DNA of 64,000 bases, from contig CATXKN010000003.1 of the NCBI GenBank assembly GCA_958370785.1, positions 124,001 through 188,000 of the forward strand, given 5' to 3'. A model generated the notes under the pieces. That model saw only the letters and a list, made by a program, of their open reading frames with translations, had not been told where the DNA came from and did no database searches. The stretch comes from an uncultured Collinsella sp. (GTDB taxonomy: Bacteria; Actinomycetota; Coriobacteriia; Coriobacteriales; Coriobacteriaceae). This document shows, one piece after another, positions 34,163 to 42,118 of the stretch. The position numbers and the translations under genes are program-made. Position 1 is the stretch's first letter; each line of letters begins with the position of its first letter.

Positions 34163-35212
34163 ATGCCAAACGAGAACAGCTACGAAGTCGCGCTGCAAAA
34201 GAGCAACGCCATTCGCGAGGGTCTGGCAAAGACGCCCGAAAAGTTCACCATGCTCACAGGCGACCGCCCGACCGGCCGCTTGCACCTGGGTCATTACTTC
34301 GGCACCCTCAAGGGCCGTGTTGAACTGCAGAACATGGGCGCCAAGACCAACGTGCTCATCGCCGACTACCAGGTCATCACCGACCGCGACACCACTGAGC
34401 ATATCCAGGACAACGTGTACAACATGGTCATGGACTACCTTGCCTGCGGCATCGACCCCGACAAGACCATGATCTACGCGCACTCCGCCGTGCCCGCCGC
34501 TAACCAGCTCATGCTGCCGTTCCTGTCGCTGGTCTCCGAAGCCGAGCTGGCGCGCAACCCCACGGTCAAGGCCGAGATGGAGGCCTCGGGCCACGAGCTT
34601 ACCGGCCTTCTGCTCACCTACCCGGTGCACCAGGCCTGCGACATCCTGTTCTGCAAGGGCAACGTCGTGCCCGTCGGCCGCGACCAGCTTCCGCACATCG
34701 AGCTCACCCGCACCATCGCTCGCCGCTTTAACAACCGCTACGGCAAGGTATTTCCCGAGGTCGACGCACTGCTGTCCGAGACCCCGCTGCTGCCCGGCTT
34801 GGATGGTCGCAAGATGAGCAAGAGCTACGGCAACGCCATCAACATCTCGATGACCGCCGAGGAGACGGCTAAGCGCATCAAGAAGAGCCAGACCGACTCC
34901 GAGCGCATGATCACGTTTGATCCCGAGAACCGCCCCGGTGTGTCCGGCCTGCTTTCGACGGCCGCCATCTGCACCGGCCGTTCCGAGGTCGAGATTGCCG
35001 AGGAGATCGGCATGGGCGGCTCCGGCCAGCTCAAGAAGTACGTGACCGAGGCCGTCAATGAGTACTTCGCCCCGATCCGCGAGCGTCGCCAGCGCTACGA
35101 GAACGACCTGGATTACGTCAAGGACGTACTGCACGAGGGCAATCGCCGCGCCAATGAGATCGCCGAGCAGACCCTGGCCGAGGTTCAGGACGCCATGGGC
35201 ATGGTGTACTAG
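34163..35212 (+). CDS. trpS: tryptophanyl-tRNA synthetase
   Basis: The 349-residue class I synthetase has the HIGH-type motif HLGH at about 41-44 (GDRPTGRLHLGH) and KMSKS in LDGRKMSKSYGNAI. VGRDQLPHIELTRTIARRF is a TrpS landmark. Start 34163 follows TAGGAGCAATC; an upstream ATG at 34133 is less well placed. The 178-bp upstream gap shows no T-box-like leader. A terminator follows. Confidence 0.96.
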   Translation: MPNENSYEVALQKSNAIREGLAKTPEKFTMLTGDRPTGRLHLGHYFGTLKGRVELQNMGAKTNVLIADYQVITDRDTTEHIQDNVYNMVMDYLACGIDPDKTMIYAHSAVPAANQLMLPFLSLVSEAELARNPTVKAEMEASGHELTGLLLTYPVHQACDILFCKGNVVPVGRDQLPHIELTRTIARRFNNRYGKVFPEVDALLSETPLLPGLDGRKMSKSYGNAINISMTAEETAKRIKKSQTDSERMITFDPENRPGVSGLLSTAAICTGRSEVEIAEEIGMGGSGQLKKYVTEAVNEYFAPIRERRQRYENDLDYVKDVLHEGNRRANEIAEQTLAEVQDAMGMVY

Positions 35213-35247
35213 ACCGATCTGCTGGCTTGAGCTGTCGATTGTTTTAG

Positions 35248-35275
35248 GGCGGGCGCTACGGCGTCCGCCTTTTTT
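35248..35275 (+). terminator. trpS terminator
   Basis: GGCGG-G-CGC pairs with GCG-T-CCGCC around TACG and is followed by TTTTTT. Confidence 0.85.
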
Positions 35276-35322
35276 GGTGCCCGATCGGCTCGGCTCCGCC
35301 CATTGCACTCCCCCGATAAACA

Positions 35323-35364
35323 GGAACAGGCCCGCTGGCAGTTAGTTGCCAGCGGGCCTGTTCC
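35323..35364. repeat. perfect 18-bp palindrome
   Basis: GGAACAGGCCCGCTGGCA and TGCCAGCGGGCCTGTTCC are perfect complements with a 6-base GTTAGT loop. No T-tract follows, so it is not a classic terminator. In the rest of the gap 35276-35549 a 19-codon frame (35399-35458, MRIKLNRAGFFIAYCLLRC) follows GAGGGGAGGA, but spacing is too tight to call it a gene. Confidence 0.8.
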
Positions 35365-35549
35365 CGAAGTACACCGTTGAATCGCACAGAGGGGAGGAAT
35401 GCGAATCAAACTCAACAGGGCAGGCTTTTTCATCGCCTATTGCCTGCTCCGTTGCTGAAACCAATATAGTTCACCGTAGTTTACTTTCTAGCGTCAATAT
35501 GCACCGCCATACCTTCTTCATAAGTTAGCTCCGGTAAACCTGCAACGGA

Positions 35550-35588
35550 AAACCACCACAAAGGGGACAGGCACCTTTGTGGTGGTCT
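35550..35588. repeat. GGGGACA-loop hairpin, copy 3
   Basis: AAACCACCACAAAGG pairs with CCTTTGTGGTGGT; loop GGACAGGCA. It is between convergent trpS and the MGMT-like gene. Confidence 0.9.
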
Positions 35589-35605
35589 TGGCCACGGCAG
35601 AGCCG

Positions 35606-35926
35606 CTAGAGCCCTGCTGGCCAGCGACAGGCGACCAAGTCGACGTGCATGTCGTCCTTAAACGCCACACCCTCCCCTAGCAAAAGCTCACGTTGAGCAT
35701 CGGGACCGCCGAAAGCAAAACCCTCGCATATGTGCCCATCGGCAAATACCACGCGGTGACAGGGAATCTCGCCAGGGCGCGGATTGCTATGCAGGGCATA
35801 CCCCACGTACCGCGCACTTCGTGGACGACCGGCAAGCAGCGCCACCTGACCATACGTGGCGACCATCCCCTCAGGGATCTGCTCGACTACCTCGTACACC
35901 CGCTCAAAAAAGCCCTCAGACGCCAT
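35606..35926 (-). CDS. MGMT-like DNA alkyltransferase domain protein
   Basis: At 106 residues this is only the C-terminal DNA-binding and active-site domain of O6-alkylguanine-DNA alkyltransferase. It retains the alkyl-acceptor motif PCHRVV with C56, so unlike ATL proteins (PWHR) it could accept alkyl groups. The helix-turn-helix ATYGQVALLAGRPRSAR with the Arg finger is present. Single-domain MGMT proteins of this size are common in bacteria. Hairpin repeats flank it on both sides. The start has a plausible AAGGGAG site. Confidence 0.88.
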   Translation of the reverse strand: MASEGFFERVYEVVEQIPEGMVATYGQVALLAGRPRSARYVGYALHSNPRPGEIPCHRVVFADGHICEGFAFGGPDAQRELLLGEGVAFKDDMHVDLVACRWPAGL

Positions 35927-35955
35927 CGCATGCTCCCTTCAACCGGTACCAGCAT

Positions 35956-35995
35956 AAACCACCACAAAGGTGCCTGTCCCCTTTGTGGTGGTTTT
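35956..35995. repeat. GGGGACA-loop hairpin, copy 4
   Basis: AAACCACCACAAAGG pairs with CCTTTGTGGTGGTTT; loop (minus strand) GGACAGGCA. Orientation is opposite to copy 3. It sits between the degV and MGMT-like genes, both on the minus strand. Confidence 0.9.
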
Positions 35996-36005
35996 GACCG
36001 GATAG

Positions 36006-36860
36006 CTAGTTGGCGGGGCGGAAAAAGGCTACGGCTACGGCGCCGGGACCCACATGGGTGCCGATAGTGGCGCCGATGGTATGGATGGGAAGCTCGTTCT
36101 CGGCATGGCCGGCCCATAGCGCCGTGCTGTCCTCGATGTACTTCTTGAGCACGGCGTCCGAAAGGCCTGTATAGCCTAGCGCCAGCGGCATGGAAAAGTC
36201 GACGCCGCCCGCCTTTTCGACCTTTTGATTCAGAAGGTTGCGACCGTTCTTGGAACCGCGCGCCTTGCCCAGCTGCACGATCAGGCCGTCCTCGGCGGCC
36301 ACGACCGGCTTCACGTTGAGCAGCGTACCCACGGCGCCGGCCGCGGCAGACAGACGGCCTCCGCGCACCAGGTACTCCAGCGTCTCGAGCAGGCCGATAA
36401 CCACCACACGGTCGCGCACGGCCTCGACCGCCGCCGCGATCTGGGCCGCACTACGGCCATCATCCACCAGGCGCAGCGCATACTCGACCAGCACGCGCTC
36501 GCCCAAGGTCACGTTATTGCTGTCCACGACGAACACGTCGCCGCCCGGCGCCTCGGCAAGTGCGGTACGAGCACTCTGATTGGTGCCCGAAAGCTTGGCG
36601 CCCACGGTAATAATCACCGCCTCGTCGCCGGCCTCGCGCGCTTCGGCAATCGCCTGCGAAAACGCGTACGGGTTGACCTGGCCGGTCTTGGGCAGCTCAT
36701 CGCGCTCCACGAGCATCTCGTAAAAGCGCTGGTGATCGATGTCGATGCCATCCATGTACACATCGGTGCCAAAGGTGACGGACAGCGGCAAAACGGCCAG
36801 TGCTGGGTGCTCGGCCGGCGACATATCGCTTGCGGAATCGGTAATAATGCGGACGGACAT
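36006..36860 (-). CDS. DegV family fatty-acid-binding protein
   Basis: The 284-residue DegV protein begins VRIITDSASDMSP, the lipid-head-group binding start, and has the family blocks GQVNPYAFSQAI, ITVGAKLSGTNQSA and LETLEYLVRGGRLSAAAG. DegV/FakB proteins present fatty acids to the FakA kinase for membrane phospholipid synthesis; no fakA is in this window. Start 36860 is preceded by AAAGGATT. A MarR-type regulator lies just upstream on the same strand. Confidence 0.92.
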   Translation of the reverse strand: MSVRIITDSASDMSPAEHPALAVLPLSVTFGTDVYMDGIDIDHQRFYEMLVERDELPKTGQVNPYAFSQAIAEAREAGDEAVIITVGAKLSGTNQSARTALAEAPGGDVFVVDSNNVTLGERVLVEYALRLVDDGRSAAQIAAAVEAVRDRVVVIGLLETLEYLVRGGRLSAAAGAVGTLLNVKPVVAAEDGLIVQLGKARGSKNGRNLLNQKVEKAGGVDFSMPLALGYTGLSDAVLKKYIEDSTALWAGHAENELPIHTIGATIGTHVGPGAVAVAFFRPAN

Positions 36861-36979
36861 AGCGAATCCTTTCTTGCGCAGGTCCCGCGCAGGGAATTTT
36901 GACAGCAAGGCCCCGGCACGGTATACGCGCTCAAACGGGACGATACAATTGTTGGCTGAAAGCTAGCGCCAGCGCGGCT

Positions 36980-37429
36980 CTAGATCTCGCGTAGAGTGTT
37001 GAGAATCGTACGCAGCGACGCGTACATCTGCTCACGCTGCTCCACGCCCATGGCCTTACCGGTGGTGTCGAGCACTTCGCGAATGATGCGATCGGCCTCG
37101 CTCATGCTCTCGCCGCCCAGGGCAGTCAGGCGCACCGGGGCACGGTACTTGACGGCCGCATCACCCGAATCATCGACCTCGACGTAGCCGCCCTCCTCCA
37201 GGTGTGCCAGTGTGCGCGAAACGGCGGCACGGGTAACGCCGGCCATGCGGGCGAGGTCGGCGCCAGTCAGGCCGTCCTTGCTGCGCTCGAGATAGTACAG
37301 GCACATGACGTCGGAGCCCTTGAGGCCCAGCCTTGCACCTTCGGACGTCTTGATGCGCTGAATCTCCTTGTAGAGGCCGCTGATCAGTCCGACAAAGTCC
37401 TCAAAACGTGTCTCGTCGTTCCACTGCAT
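36980..37429 (-). CDS. MarR-family transcriptional regulator
   Basis: The 149-residue winged-helix protein shows SDVMCLYYLERS, GLTGADLARMAGVTRAAVSRTL as the recognition helix region, and a wing with YRAPVRLTALG. It is upstream of degV on the same strand (119 bases apart), so it may control fatty-acid uptake genes; this is inference from position. ATG 37429 is 11 bases from AAAGG; a GTG at 37441 is the alternative. Confidence 0.88.
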   Translation of the reverse strand: MQWNDETRFEDFVGLISGLYKEIQRIKTSEGARLGLKGSDVMCLYYLERSKDGLTGADLARMAGVTRAAVSRTLAHLEEGGYVEVDDSGDAAVKYRAPVRLTALGGESMSEADRIIREVLDTTGKAMGVEQREQMYASLRTILNTLREI

Positions 37430-37532
37430 GGTGACGACCACCTTTCGCTTACATGATGCTAACGGGTAAACATCTTAGCCGCATGTGCGAACCCCCATAC
37501 CCAAATATCCCAATTGTTAACCCATCAACATA

Positions 37533-37572
37533 AAAACCACCACAAAGGGGACAGGCACCTTTGTGGTGGTTT
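37533..37572. repeat. GGGGACA-loop hairpin, copy 5
   Basis: AAAACCACCACAAAGG pairs with CCTTTGTGGTGGTTT; loop GGACAGGCA. It lies between the B3/B4 gene and the MarR gene, both minus strand. Confidence 0.9.
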
Positions 37573-37598
37573 GGGGCATCAATAGGTTCTAGGCGCCG

Positions 37599-38318
37599 CT
37601 ACAGCTCCACGCAGGGATTGTCGCGGGTCACTAGGGTCTTAACGACGACCGTCGCTCCCAGATAGCGCTCGAGCAGCTCGGCCAAGCGATCGATGGCGGC
37701 CTGGCAATCCCCCATCCGCTCGGGCTCCACGCACTCAATCGCCAGAAATGCGTCCGCCGAATCATCGGACAGCGCCGTGCGAACGCCGTCGCGCCAGTTC
37801 CAGCAACGGCACACGGCGCCCGCATCATCGATATAGGCAAGCTCACCGGGCAGCGTCGGATCATCTGCCTCCTCGCCAAGTGGCAAGAACGCGTCGCCGC
37901 CGTCGGTCACCGCCAGGCGCAGATTGCCCTCAATAGCATGCAAATCTTCGCCGCCAACGGGCAACGCATAAGTCAACGAAATCGTGTTGTAGATATCCAC
38001 CGCCGGTGTGATGTGGCCGACCGGCTTGCCTTTGAGCACGCGCTTGAGCAGGTTCTCAACTGAGCAACGCGCGCCCTTCTTGGTCTTGAACAGGCGATAC
38101 GCCTCGCGCCATGCCTTAACCGGCGCGTTTTCGCTGATGGTATCGCTTGTCAGGTGGCGCTCCGCATCGATATTAGCGCGGTCGAGCAACGCGGCGATCG
38201 TATCCACGTCCTCCTGGGGAATCTGCGCCGCGGGCTTCATGCCCTTTACGACCACGACGCCGACCGCTGCCTGCGGAAACAGCTCCCAAAACGAATCCTC
38301 GGCAACAAAGCCCTTCAT
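37599..38318 (-). CDS. B3/B4 tRNA-binding domain protein
   Basis: The 239-residue protein is a free-standing B3/B4 domain, as in the editing part of phenylalanyl-tRNA synthetase beta: NAPVKAWREAYRLFKTKKGARCSVENLLKRVLKGK and VDIYNTISLTYALPVGGEDLH are its landmarks (quoted here as separate blocks of the same domain: 70-104 and 112-133). Such proteins are thought to deacylate mischarged tRNA or bind amino acids; this is family knowledge only. ATG 38318 is preferred because AAGGGAG lies just upstream; ATG 38333 also is in frame. A structured leader precedes it. Confidence 0.88.
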   Translation of the reverse strand: MKGFVAEDSFWELFPQAAVGVVVVKGMKPAAQIPQEDVDTIAALLDRANIDAERHLTSDTISENAPVKAWREAYRLFKTKKGARCSVENLLKRVLKGKPVGHITPAVDIYNTISLTYALPVGGEDLHAIEGNLRLAVTDGGDAFLPLGEEADDPTLPGELAYIDDAGAVCRCWNWRDGVRTALSDDSADAFLAIECVEPERMGDCQAAIDRLAELLERYLGATVVVKTLVTRDNPCVEL

Positions 38319-38362
38319 ACGCTCTCCCTTCATTGTGCGCGCCCGAGCGAGGGCGCCTAAAC

Positions 38363-38468
38363 AAAAAGCGCCCTTACGACGGCCACCTTCAAAGTCCTAC
38401 GGTGCCGCCACAAGAGCGCTTACGCTGCCCCCATCCGGAGAAGGGGGCGATATGTCAGGCGTATTGTA
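38363..38468 (-). promoter_or_regulatory. candidate leader with attenuator-like hairpin
   Basis: On the minus strand a -10-like TACAAT (38468-38463) is followed by GCCCCC/GGGGGC (38448-38427), then AAGCGCTCTT (38421-38412), an inner stem GGCGGC-ACC with GGT-GGCCGTC, then AAGGGCGCTT (38375-38366) and TTTTT. The outer 10-bp stem with a T-run is an intrinsic terminator lying between the promoter and the B3/B4 start, which is what a transcription-attenuation leader looks like. No known riboswitch or T-box signature is satisfied. Confidence 0.45.
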
Positions 38469-38489
38469 ACCTGAGTCATCCACCCAAGC

Positions 38490-38531
38490 AAAACCACCAC
38501 AAAGGTGCCTGTCCCCTTTGTGGTGGTTTTT
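38490..38531. repeat. GGGGACA-loop hairpin, copy 6
   Basis: AAAACCACCACAAAGG pairs with CCTTTGTGGTGGTTTT; loop (minus strand) GGACAGGCA. It lies just downstream of pckA, where it can act as terminator. Confidence 0.9.
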
Positions 38532-38545
38532 GGTCTGAGGCGACG

Positions 38546-40216
38546 CTAGTGGCGCAGTCCCAGCAGGCCGCGGCCGCGATGGCGGGCCTCGACGGGCACC
38601 TGGGCGTGCGGACCGGCGGCCTTGACGGACTCGGGCAGGTGCGAGTACTTCTTCTCGAAGTTCTCCTCGAACATCACCGCCAGGTTGTGCGCGGCCTCGT
38701 CGTAGCGCGCAGTGCTCTGCCAGTACTGGCGCGGCACCAGGATACCGTCGGGCACACCGTGGCACGTCGTGGGAATGTCGACATTAAAGATGTCGTCGTG
38801 CACAAACTCGCTGTCCTCGATGGTACCGTCGAGGGCGCGAGCGACCAGTGAGCGCGTGTAGGCAAGCTCGATGCGATGGCCCACGCCGTAGCCGCCACCA
38901 ATCCAGCCGGTGTTGACCAGATAGACGCGCGTGCGTCCGTCGGCGATACGCTCGCCGAGCATCTTGGCGTAGACCATGGGGTCGAGCGGCATAAACGGCT
39001 CGCCAAACAGCGACGAGAACGTAGGCGTGGGCTCGGTGACGCCGACCTCGGTGCCGGGGATCTTGGCCGTAAAGCCCGTCACAAAGTGGTACATGGCGGC
39101 ATCGGCCGTCAGGCGCGAGATGGGCGGCAACACGCCAAAGGCGTCGCAGGTCAAAAACAGCACGACGCTCGGAGTGGTACCCATGCCCTTGGTCCACGCG
39201 TTGGGAATGTGCTCGACGGGATAGGCCACGCGCGTGTTGTGCGTGATCGAGACGTCGTCGTAGTTGTGCTTGCGATTCTCATCGAGTACCACGTTTTCAC
39301 AGATGGCGCCAAAGCGGACGGCATTGAAGATCTCGGGCTCGTGGAACGCGTCCAGGCCCTCGCACTTGGCGTAGCAGCCGCCCTCGACGTTAAAGATGCC
39401 CATATCGGACCAGCCGTGCTCGTCATCGCCGATCAGCAGGCGTGTGGGATTGGCCGAAAGCGTGGTCTTGCCGGTGCCGGACAGGCCAAAGAACACCGCG
39501 GTCTCGTGCGTGACGGGATCCATGCTGGCCGAGCAATGCATGGGCAGTACGTCGTCCTCGACGGGCAGCAGGTAATTCATAACGCTGAAGATGGACTTTT
39601 TGATCTCGCCGGAGTAGCCGGTGCCAGCGACCAGAATCACACGCTCCTGGAAATTGATGACCACCGCGGCACTGGAGTTGAGGCCCTTGATGGCAGGATC
39701 GCACTGATAGCCGGGTGCGGCAAGGACGCAGAAGTCCGGCTCGCCGGTGCGTGCGATTTCGCGGGCAAGCGGGCGGGCGAGCATCTGCTTAATAAAGAGC
39801 GCCTGACTGGCACGCTCGCAGGCGACAAGCAGGCGACGTGTATGGTTGCGGTCGGCACCGGCCATACCGCGGGTGACGAACACGTCGCGCTCGTTGAGAT
39901 AGTCGACGACGCCGGATTTGATGGCCTCGTAGCTCTCGACAGACAGCGGGCGGTTGACAGCGCCCCAGGCAATCTTGTCGTGCACGTCGGGCGTGTCGAC
40001 GATAAAGCGGTCGTTAGGCGAGCGGCCGGTGCGCTCCCCCGTCTCGATCACCAACGCGCCGTTGGAGGCCATGCGGCCTTCGTTGCGGCGGATGGCATGC
40101 TCGACGAGCTCTGCCGCCGGCAGGTCCACCAGCAGGCGGGGCTGGTTCTCGGCGGGATCTTCGACCAGCGTAAGACCAAAGTTAGACAGAACTTCTGCAG
40201 GGGTAACACCAGACAT
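38546..40216 (-). CDS. pckA: phosphoenolpyruvate carboxykinase (ATP)
   Basis: The 556-residue enzyme interconverts oxaloacetate and PEP with ATP/ADP; in anaerobes it often fixes CO2 toward oxaloacetate. GLSGTGKTTLSANP is the kinase-1a P-loop, GDDEHGWSD kinase-2, MHCSASM precedes it, and GYSGEIKKSIFSVMNY carries the active-site Lys. ATG 40216 follows AAAGGAGGCCCC. It is an independent gene upstream of hairpin copy 6. Confidence 0.96.
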   Translation of the reverse strand: MSGVTPAEVLSNFGLTLVEDPAENQPRLLVDLPAAELVEHAIRRNEGRMASNGALVIETGERTGRSPNDRFIVDTPDVHDKIAWGAVNRPLSVESYEAIKSGVVDYLNERDVFVTRGMAGADRNHTRRLLVACERASQALFIKQMLARPLAREIARTGEPDFCVLAAPGYQCDPAIKGLNSSAAVVINFQERVILVAGTGYSGEIKKSIFSVMNYLLPVEDDVLPMHCSASMDPVTHETAVFFGLSGTGKTTLSANPTRLLIGDDEHGWSDMGIFNVEGGCYAKCEGLDAFHEPEIFNAVRFGAICENVVLDENRKHNYDDVSITHNTRVAYPVEHIPNAWTKGMGTTPSVVLFLTCDAFGVLPPISRLTADAAMYHFVTGFTAKIPGTEVGVTEPTPTFSSLFGEPFMPLDPMVYAKMLGERIADGRTRVYLVNTGWIGGGYGVGHRIELAYTRSLVARALDGTIEDSEFVHDDIFNVDIPTTCHGVPDGILVPRQYWQSTARYDEAAHNLAVMFEENFEKKYSHLPESVKAAGPHAQVPVEARHRGRGLLGLRH

Positions 40217-40365
40217 GGGGCCTCCTTTAAAAGCGCGACACGTGGACGCGGCGCGCACTTTACTCACGTAAAGCCCGTTGTACCCGATATGCAAAAACGT
40301 TTTTGCGGCAAGGGCGGCAAGCCCGCCCAACGGTCAAAAATCGCACGCAAGCGGCCTAGTCGCGG

Positions 40366-41937
40366 CTACAGCGGCAGGCCTTGGCCGAGCATGGCAATGG
40401 CGCTCATGAGGACCAGCATGCCGGCGGCGTAGGGCAGCACCGCGCCCAGAAGCTCGGCGTCCTTACCGCGCACGTGAACGGCGGCAAGGCCAATGGCGAG
40501 GGTCTGCGGCGAAATCATCTTACCGGCGGCGACACCCAGGGCGTTCAGCGCGACCATCCAGTAGTCACTCACACCCAGCGCCGAAGCGGCCTGGCTCTGA
40601 ATGGGACCAAACAGCATGCCCGAGGACGTGCCCGAACCGGTCACGAACGCACCGACGGCACCGATCCACGGAGCCAGAATCGGGTACAGCCCACCGGCGA
40701 CGGCAATGCAAAACGCACTGATCGACGAGATCATGCCCGCATAGCCCATCACCTTGGCGCAGCCCAGCACCGAAAGCATCGTGATTACCGTCGGCATCAT
40801 CTGCTTGACGGTCGCGGCCAGCACCTCGCCCATCAGACGCGGCGAAGCGCCCTGAATCGCACCGCCGATAAACGCGGCCAGGAAGATCCAAACACCCGGT
40901 GTGTTGATCCACGAAAACGTAAGCGTACCGGGGTTCTCGCCGCAATACACCTGCACGCGGCTCGCAAACGGCGCGAGCGCGGCGTGCACGACGGGAACCA
41001 GGTTGGAGGTACCCAGCAGCAGCACAAAAATCAGGATGAAGCACGACCAGGCAGAAAGCGCCGACTTAACGGTGAGCTGTTCGCCGGCCTCGATATTCAT
41101 ATGGAAGCGCGCGTCCAGGTGACCGGACTTCTCGGCGCGCATGGCAAGCACGGCAGTCAGCGCGAGTGACACGATGGAGCCCACGACCACGGCCAGCTCG
41201 GGACCCACAAACATGGCAACGACCAGGGCCGCACCAACAAAGGACACACCGGAAAGCAGTGCCACGCCGGCAACGCCGTGCAGGCGCTCGGCAACGCTTG
41301 CAACATTGCCCTGGTCATCGGCAACACGACCCGCAACCAGCACGATAAGCAGCGGCATCGCCACAAAGAAGGGCGCAAGCTGCACCAGCTGAACGGTCGC
41401 CAGATGCAGGGAATCCAGACCCACCAGGTCGGCAACGGACACCGTGGGGATGCCAATGGAGCCGTAGGGCATGGGCACGCCGTTGGCCAGCAGGCAAATG
41501 AGCACGGCAGGCACGGCCTCAAAACCAAGGCCCGCGAGCATGCCGGCGGGAATGGCAACGGCGGTACCAAAGCCGGCCATGCCCTCCATAAAACCGCCGA
41601 AACACCAGGCCACGAGCAGCGCCAGCAGACGACGATCGCTGCTGATGGAGGTGATCATACTGCCGATCACGTCCATGGCACCCGTGCGCACGCACAGGTT
41701 ATACGTGAACACCGCGGCGATAATTACGAGCACGATGGGCCACAGGGCCATCAAAAAGCCCTCGAGCGAGGCCGTGGCTATCTGCGCCGCCGGCAAATGC
41801 CACCACGCAAAGGCGAGCACGCACGAAAGGGCGAACGAGCCAATAGCGGCCTTCCAAGCTGGCCATTTAAAGCACAGCAGCATCACGACGAGCCAGATGA
41901 TCGGCACAAGAGCCAGCAAAAACGCAGCGACATCCAT
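40366..41937 (-). CDS. L-lactate permease family transporter
   Basis: The 523-residue polytopic membrane protein (about 13-14 helices) matches the LctP/GlcA family, which imports lactate or glycolate with protons. FGGFMEGMAGFGTAVAIPAG and GAFVTGSGTSSGMLFGPIQ are characteristic blocks. ATG 41937 follows CAAGGAG. No lactate dehydrogenase lies next to it; pckA is the neighbour on the same strand, so a role in lactate use or export is inferred only from the family. A run of nine G follows the start region upstream (41973-41981). Confidence 0.92.
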   Translation of the reverse strand: MDVAAFLLALVPIIWLVVMLLCFKWPAWKAAIGSFALSCVLAFAWWHLPAAQIATASLEGFLMALWPIVLVIIAAVFTYNLCVRTGAMDVIGSMITSISSDRRLLALLVAWCFGGFMEGMAGFGTAVAIPAGMLAGLGFEAVPAVLICLLANGVPMPYGSIGIPTVSVADLVGLDSLHLATVQLVQLAPFFVAMPLLIVLVAGRVADDQGNVASVAERLHGVAGVALLSGVSFVGAALVVAMFVGPELAVVVGSIVSLALTAVLAMRAEKSGHLDARFHMNIEAGEQLTVKSALSAWSCFILIFVLLLGTSNLVPVVHAALAPFASRVQVYCGENPGTLTFSWINTPGVWIFLAAFIGGAIQGASPRLMGEVLAATVKQMMPTVITMLSVLGCAKVMGYAGMISSISAFCIAVAGGLYPILAPWIGAVGAFVTGSGTSSGMLFGPIQSQAASALGVSDYWMVALNALGVAAGKMISPQTLAIGLAAVHVRGKDAELLGAVLPYAAGMLVLMSAIAMLGQGLPL

Positions 41938-42118
41938 GGGTGAAAACTCCTTGGTACCGCGCAAGCGGCATCGGGGGGGGGTCACAAAACTTCAACAGGA
42001 TACCGCACGTTTACCGACAAATTGCTGCCGCCCGCCGAAATTATTGAACAACCTGTTCAAAAACACGAATGGACTCCACCGCGACTATACTAGAGCGCAG
42101 TAAGAGAAAGGAATCGCC

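Noticed and set aside
35399..35458. 19-residue hydrophobic peptide gene
   Set aside because: The ribosome site abuts the ATG too closely and nothing else supports translation.
38363..38468. T-box leader for the B3/B4 gene
   Set aside because: GTGGCGGCACCG resembles but does not match the T-box sequence, and no specifier stem is evident.
41973..41981. G9 tract upstream of the lactate permease as a phase-variation switch
   Set aside because: It is upstream of the ribosome site, single in the window, and there is no evidence of length variation.
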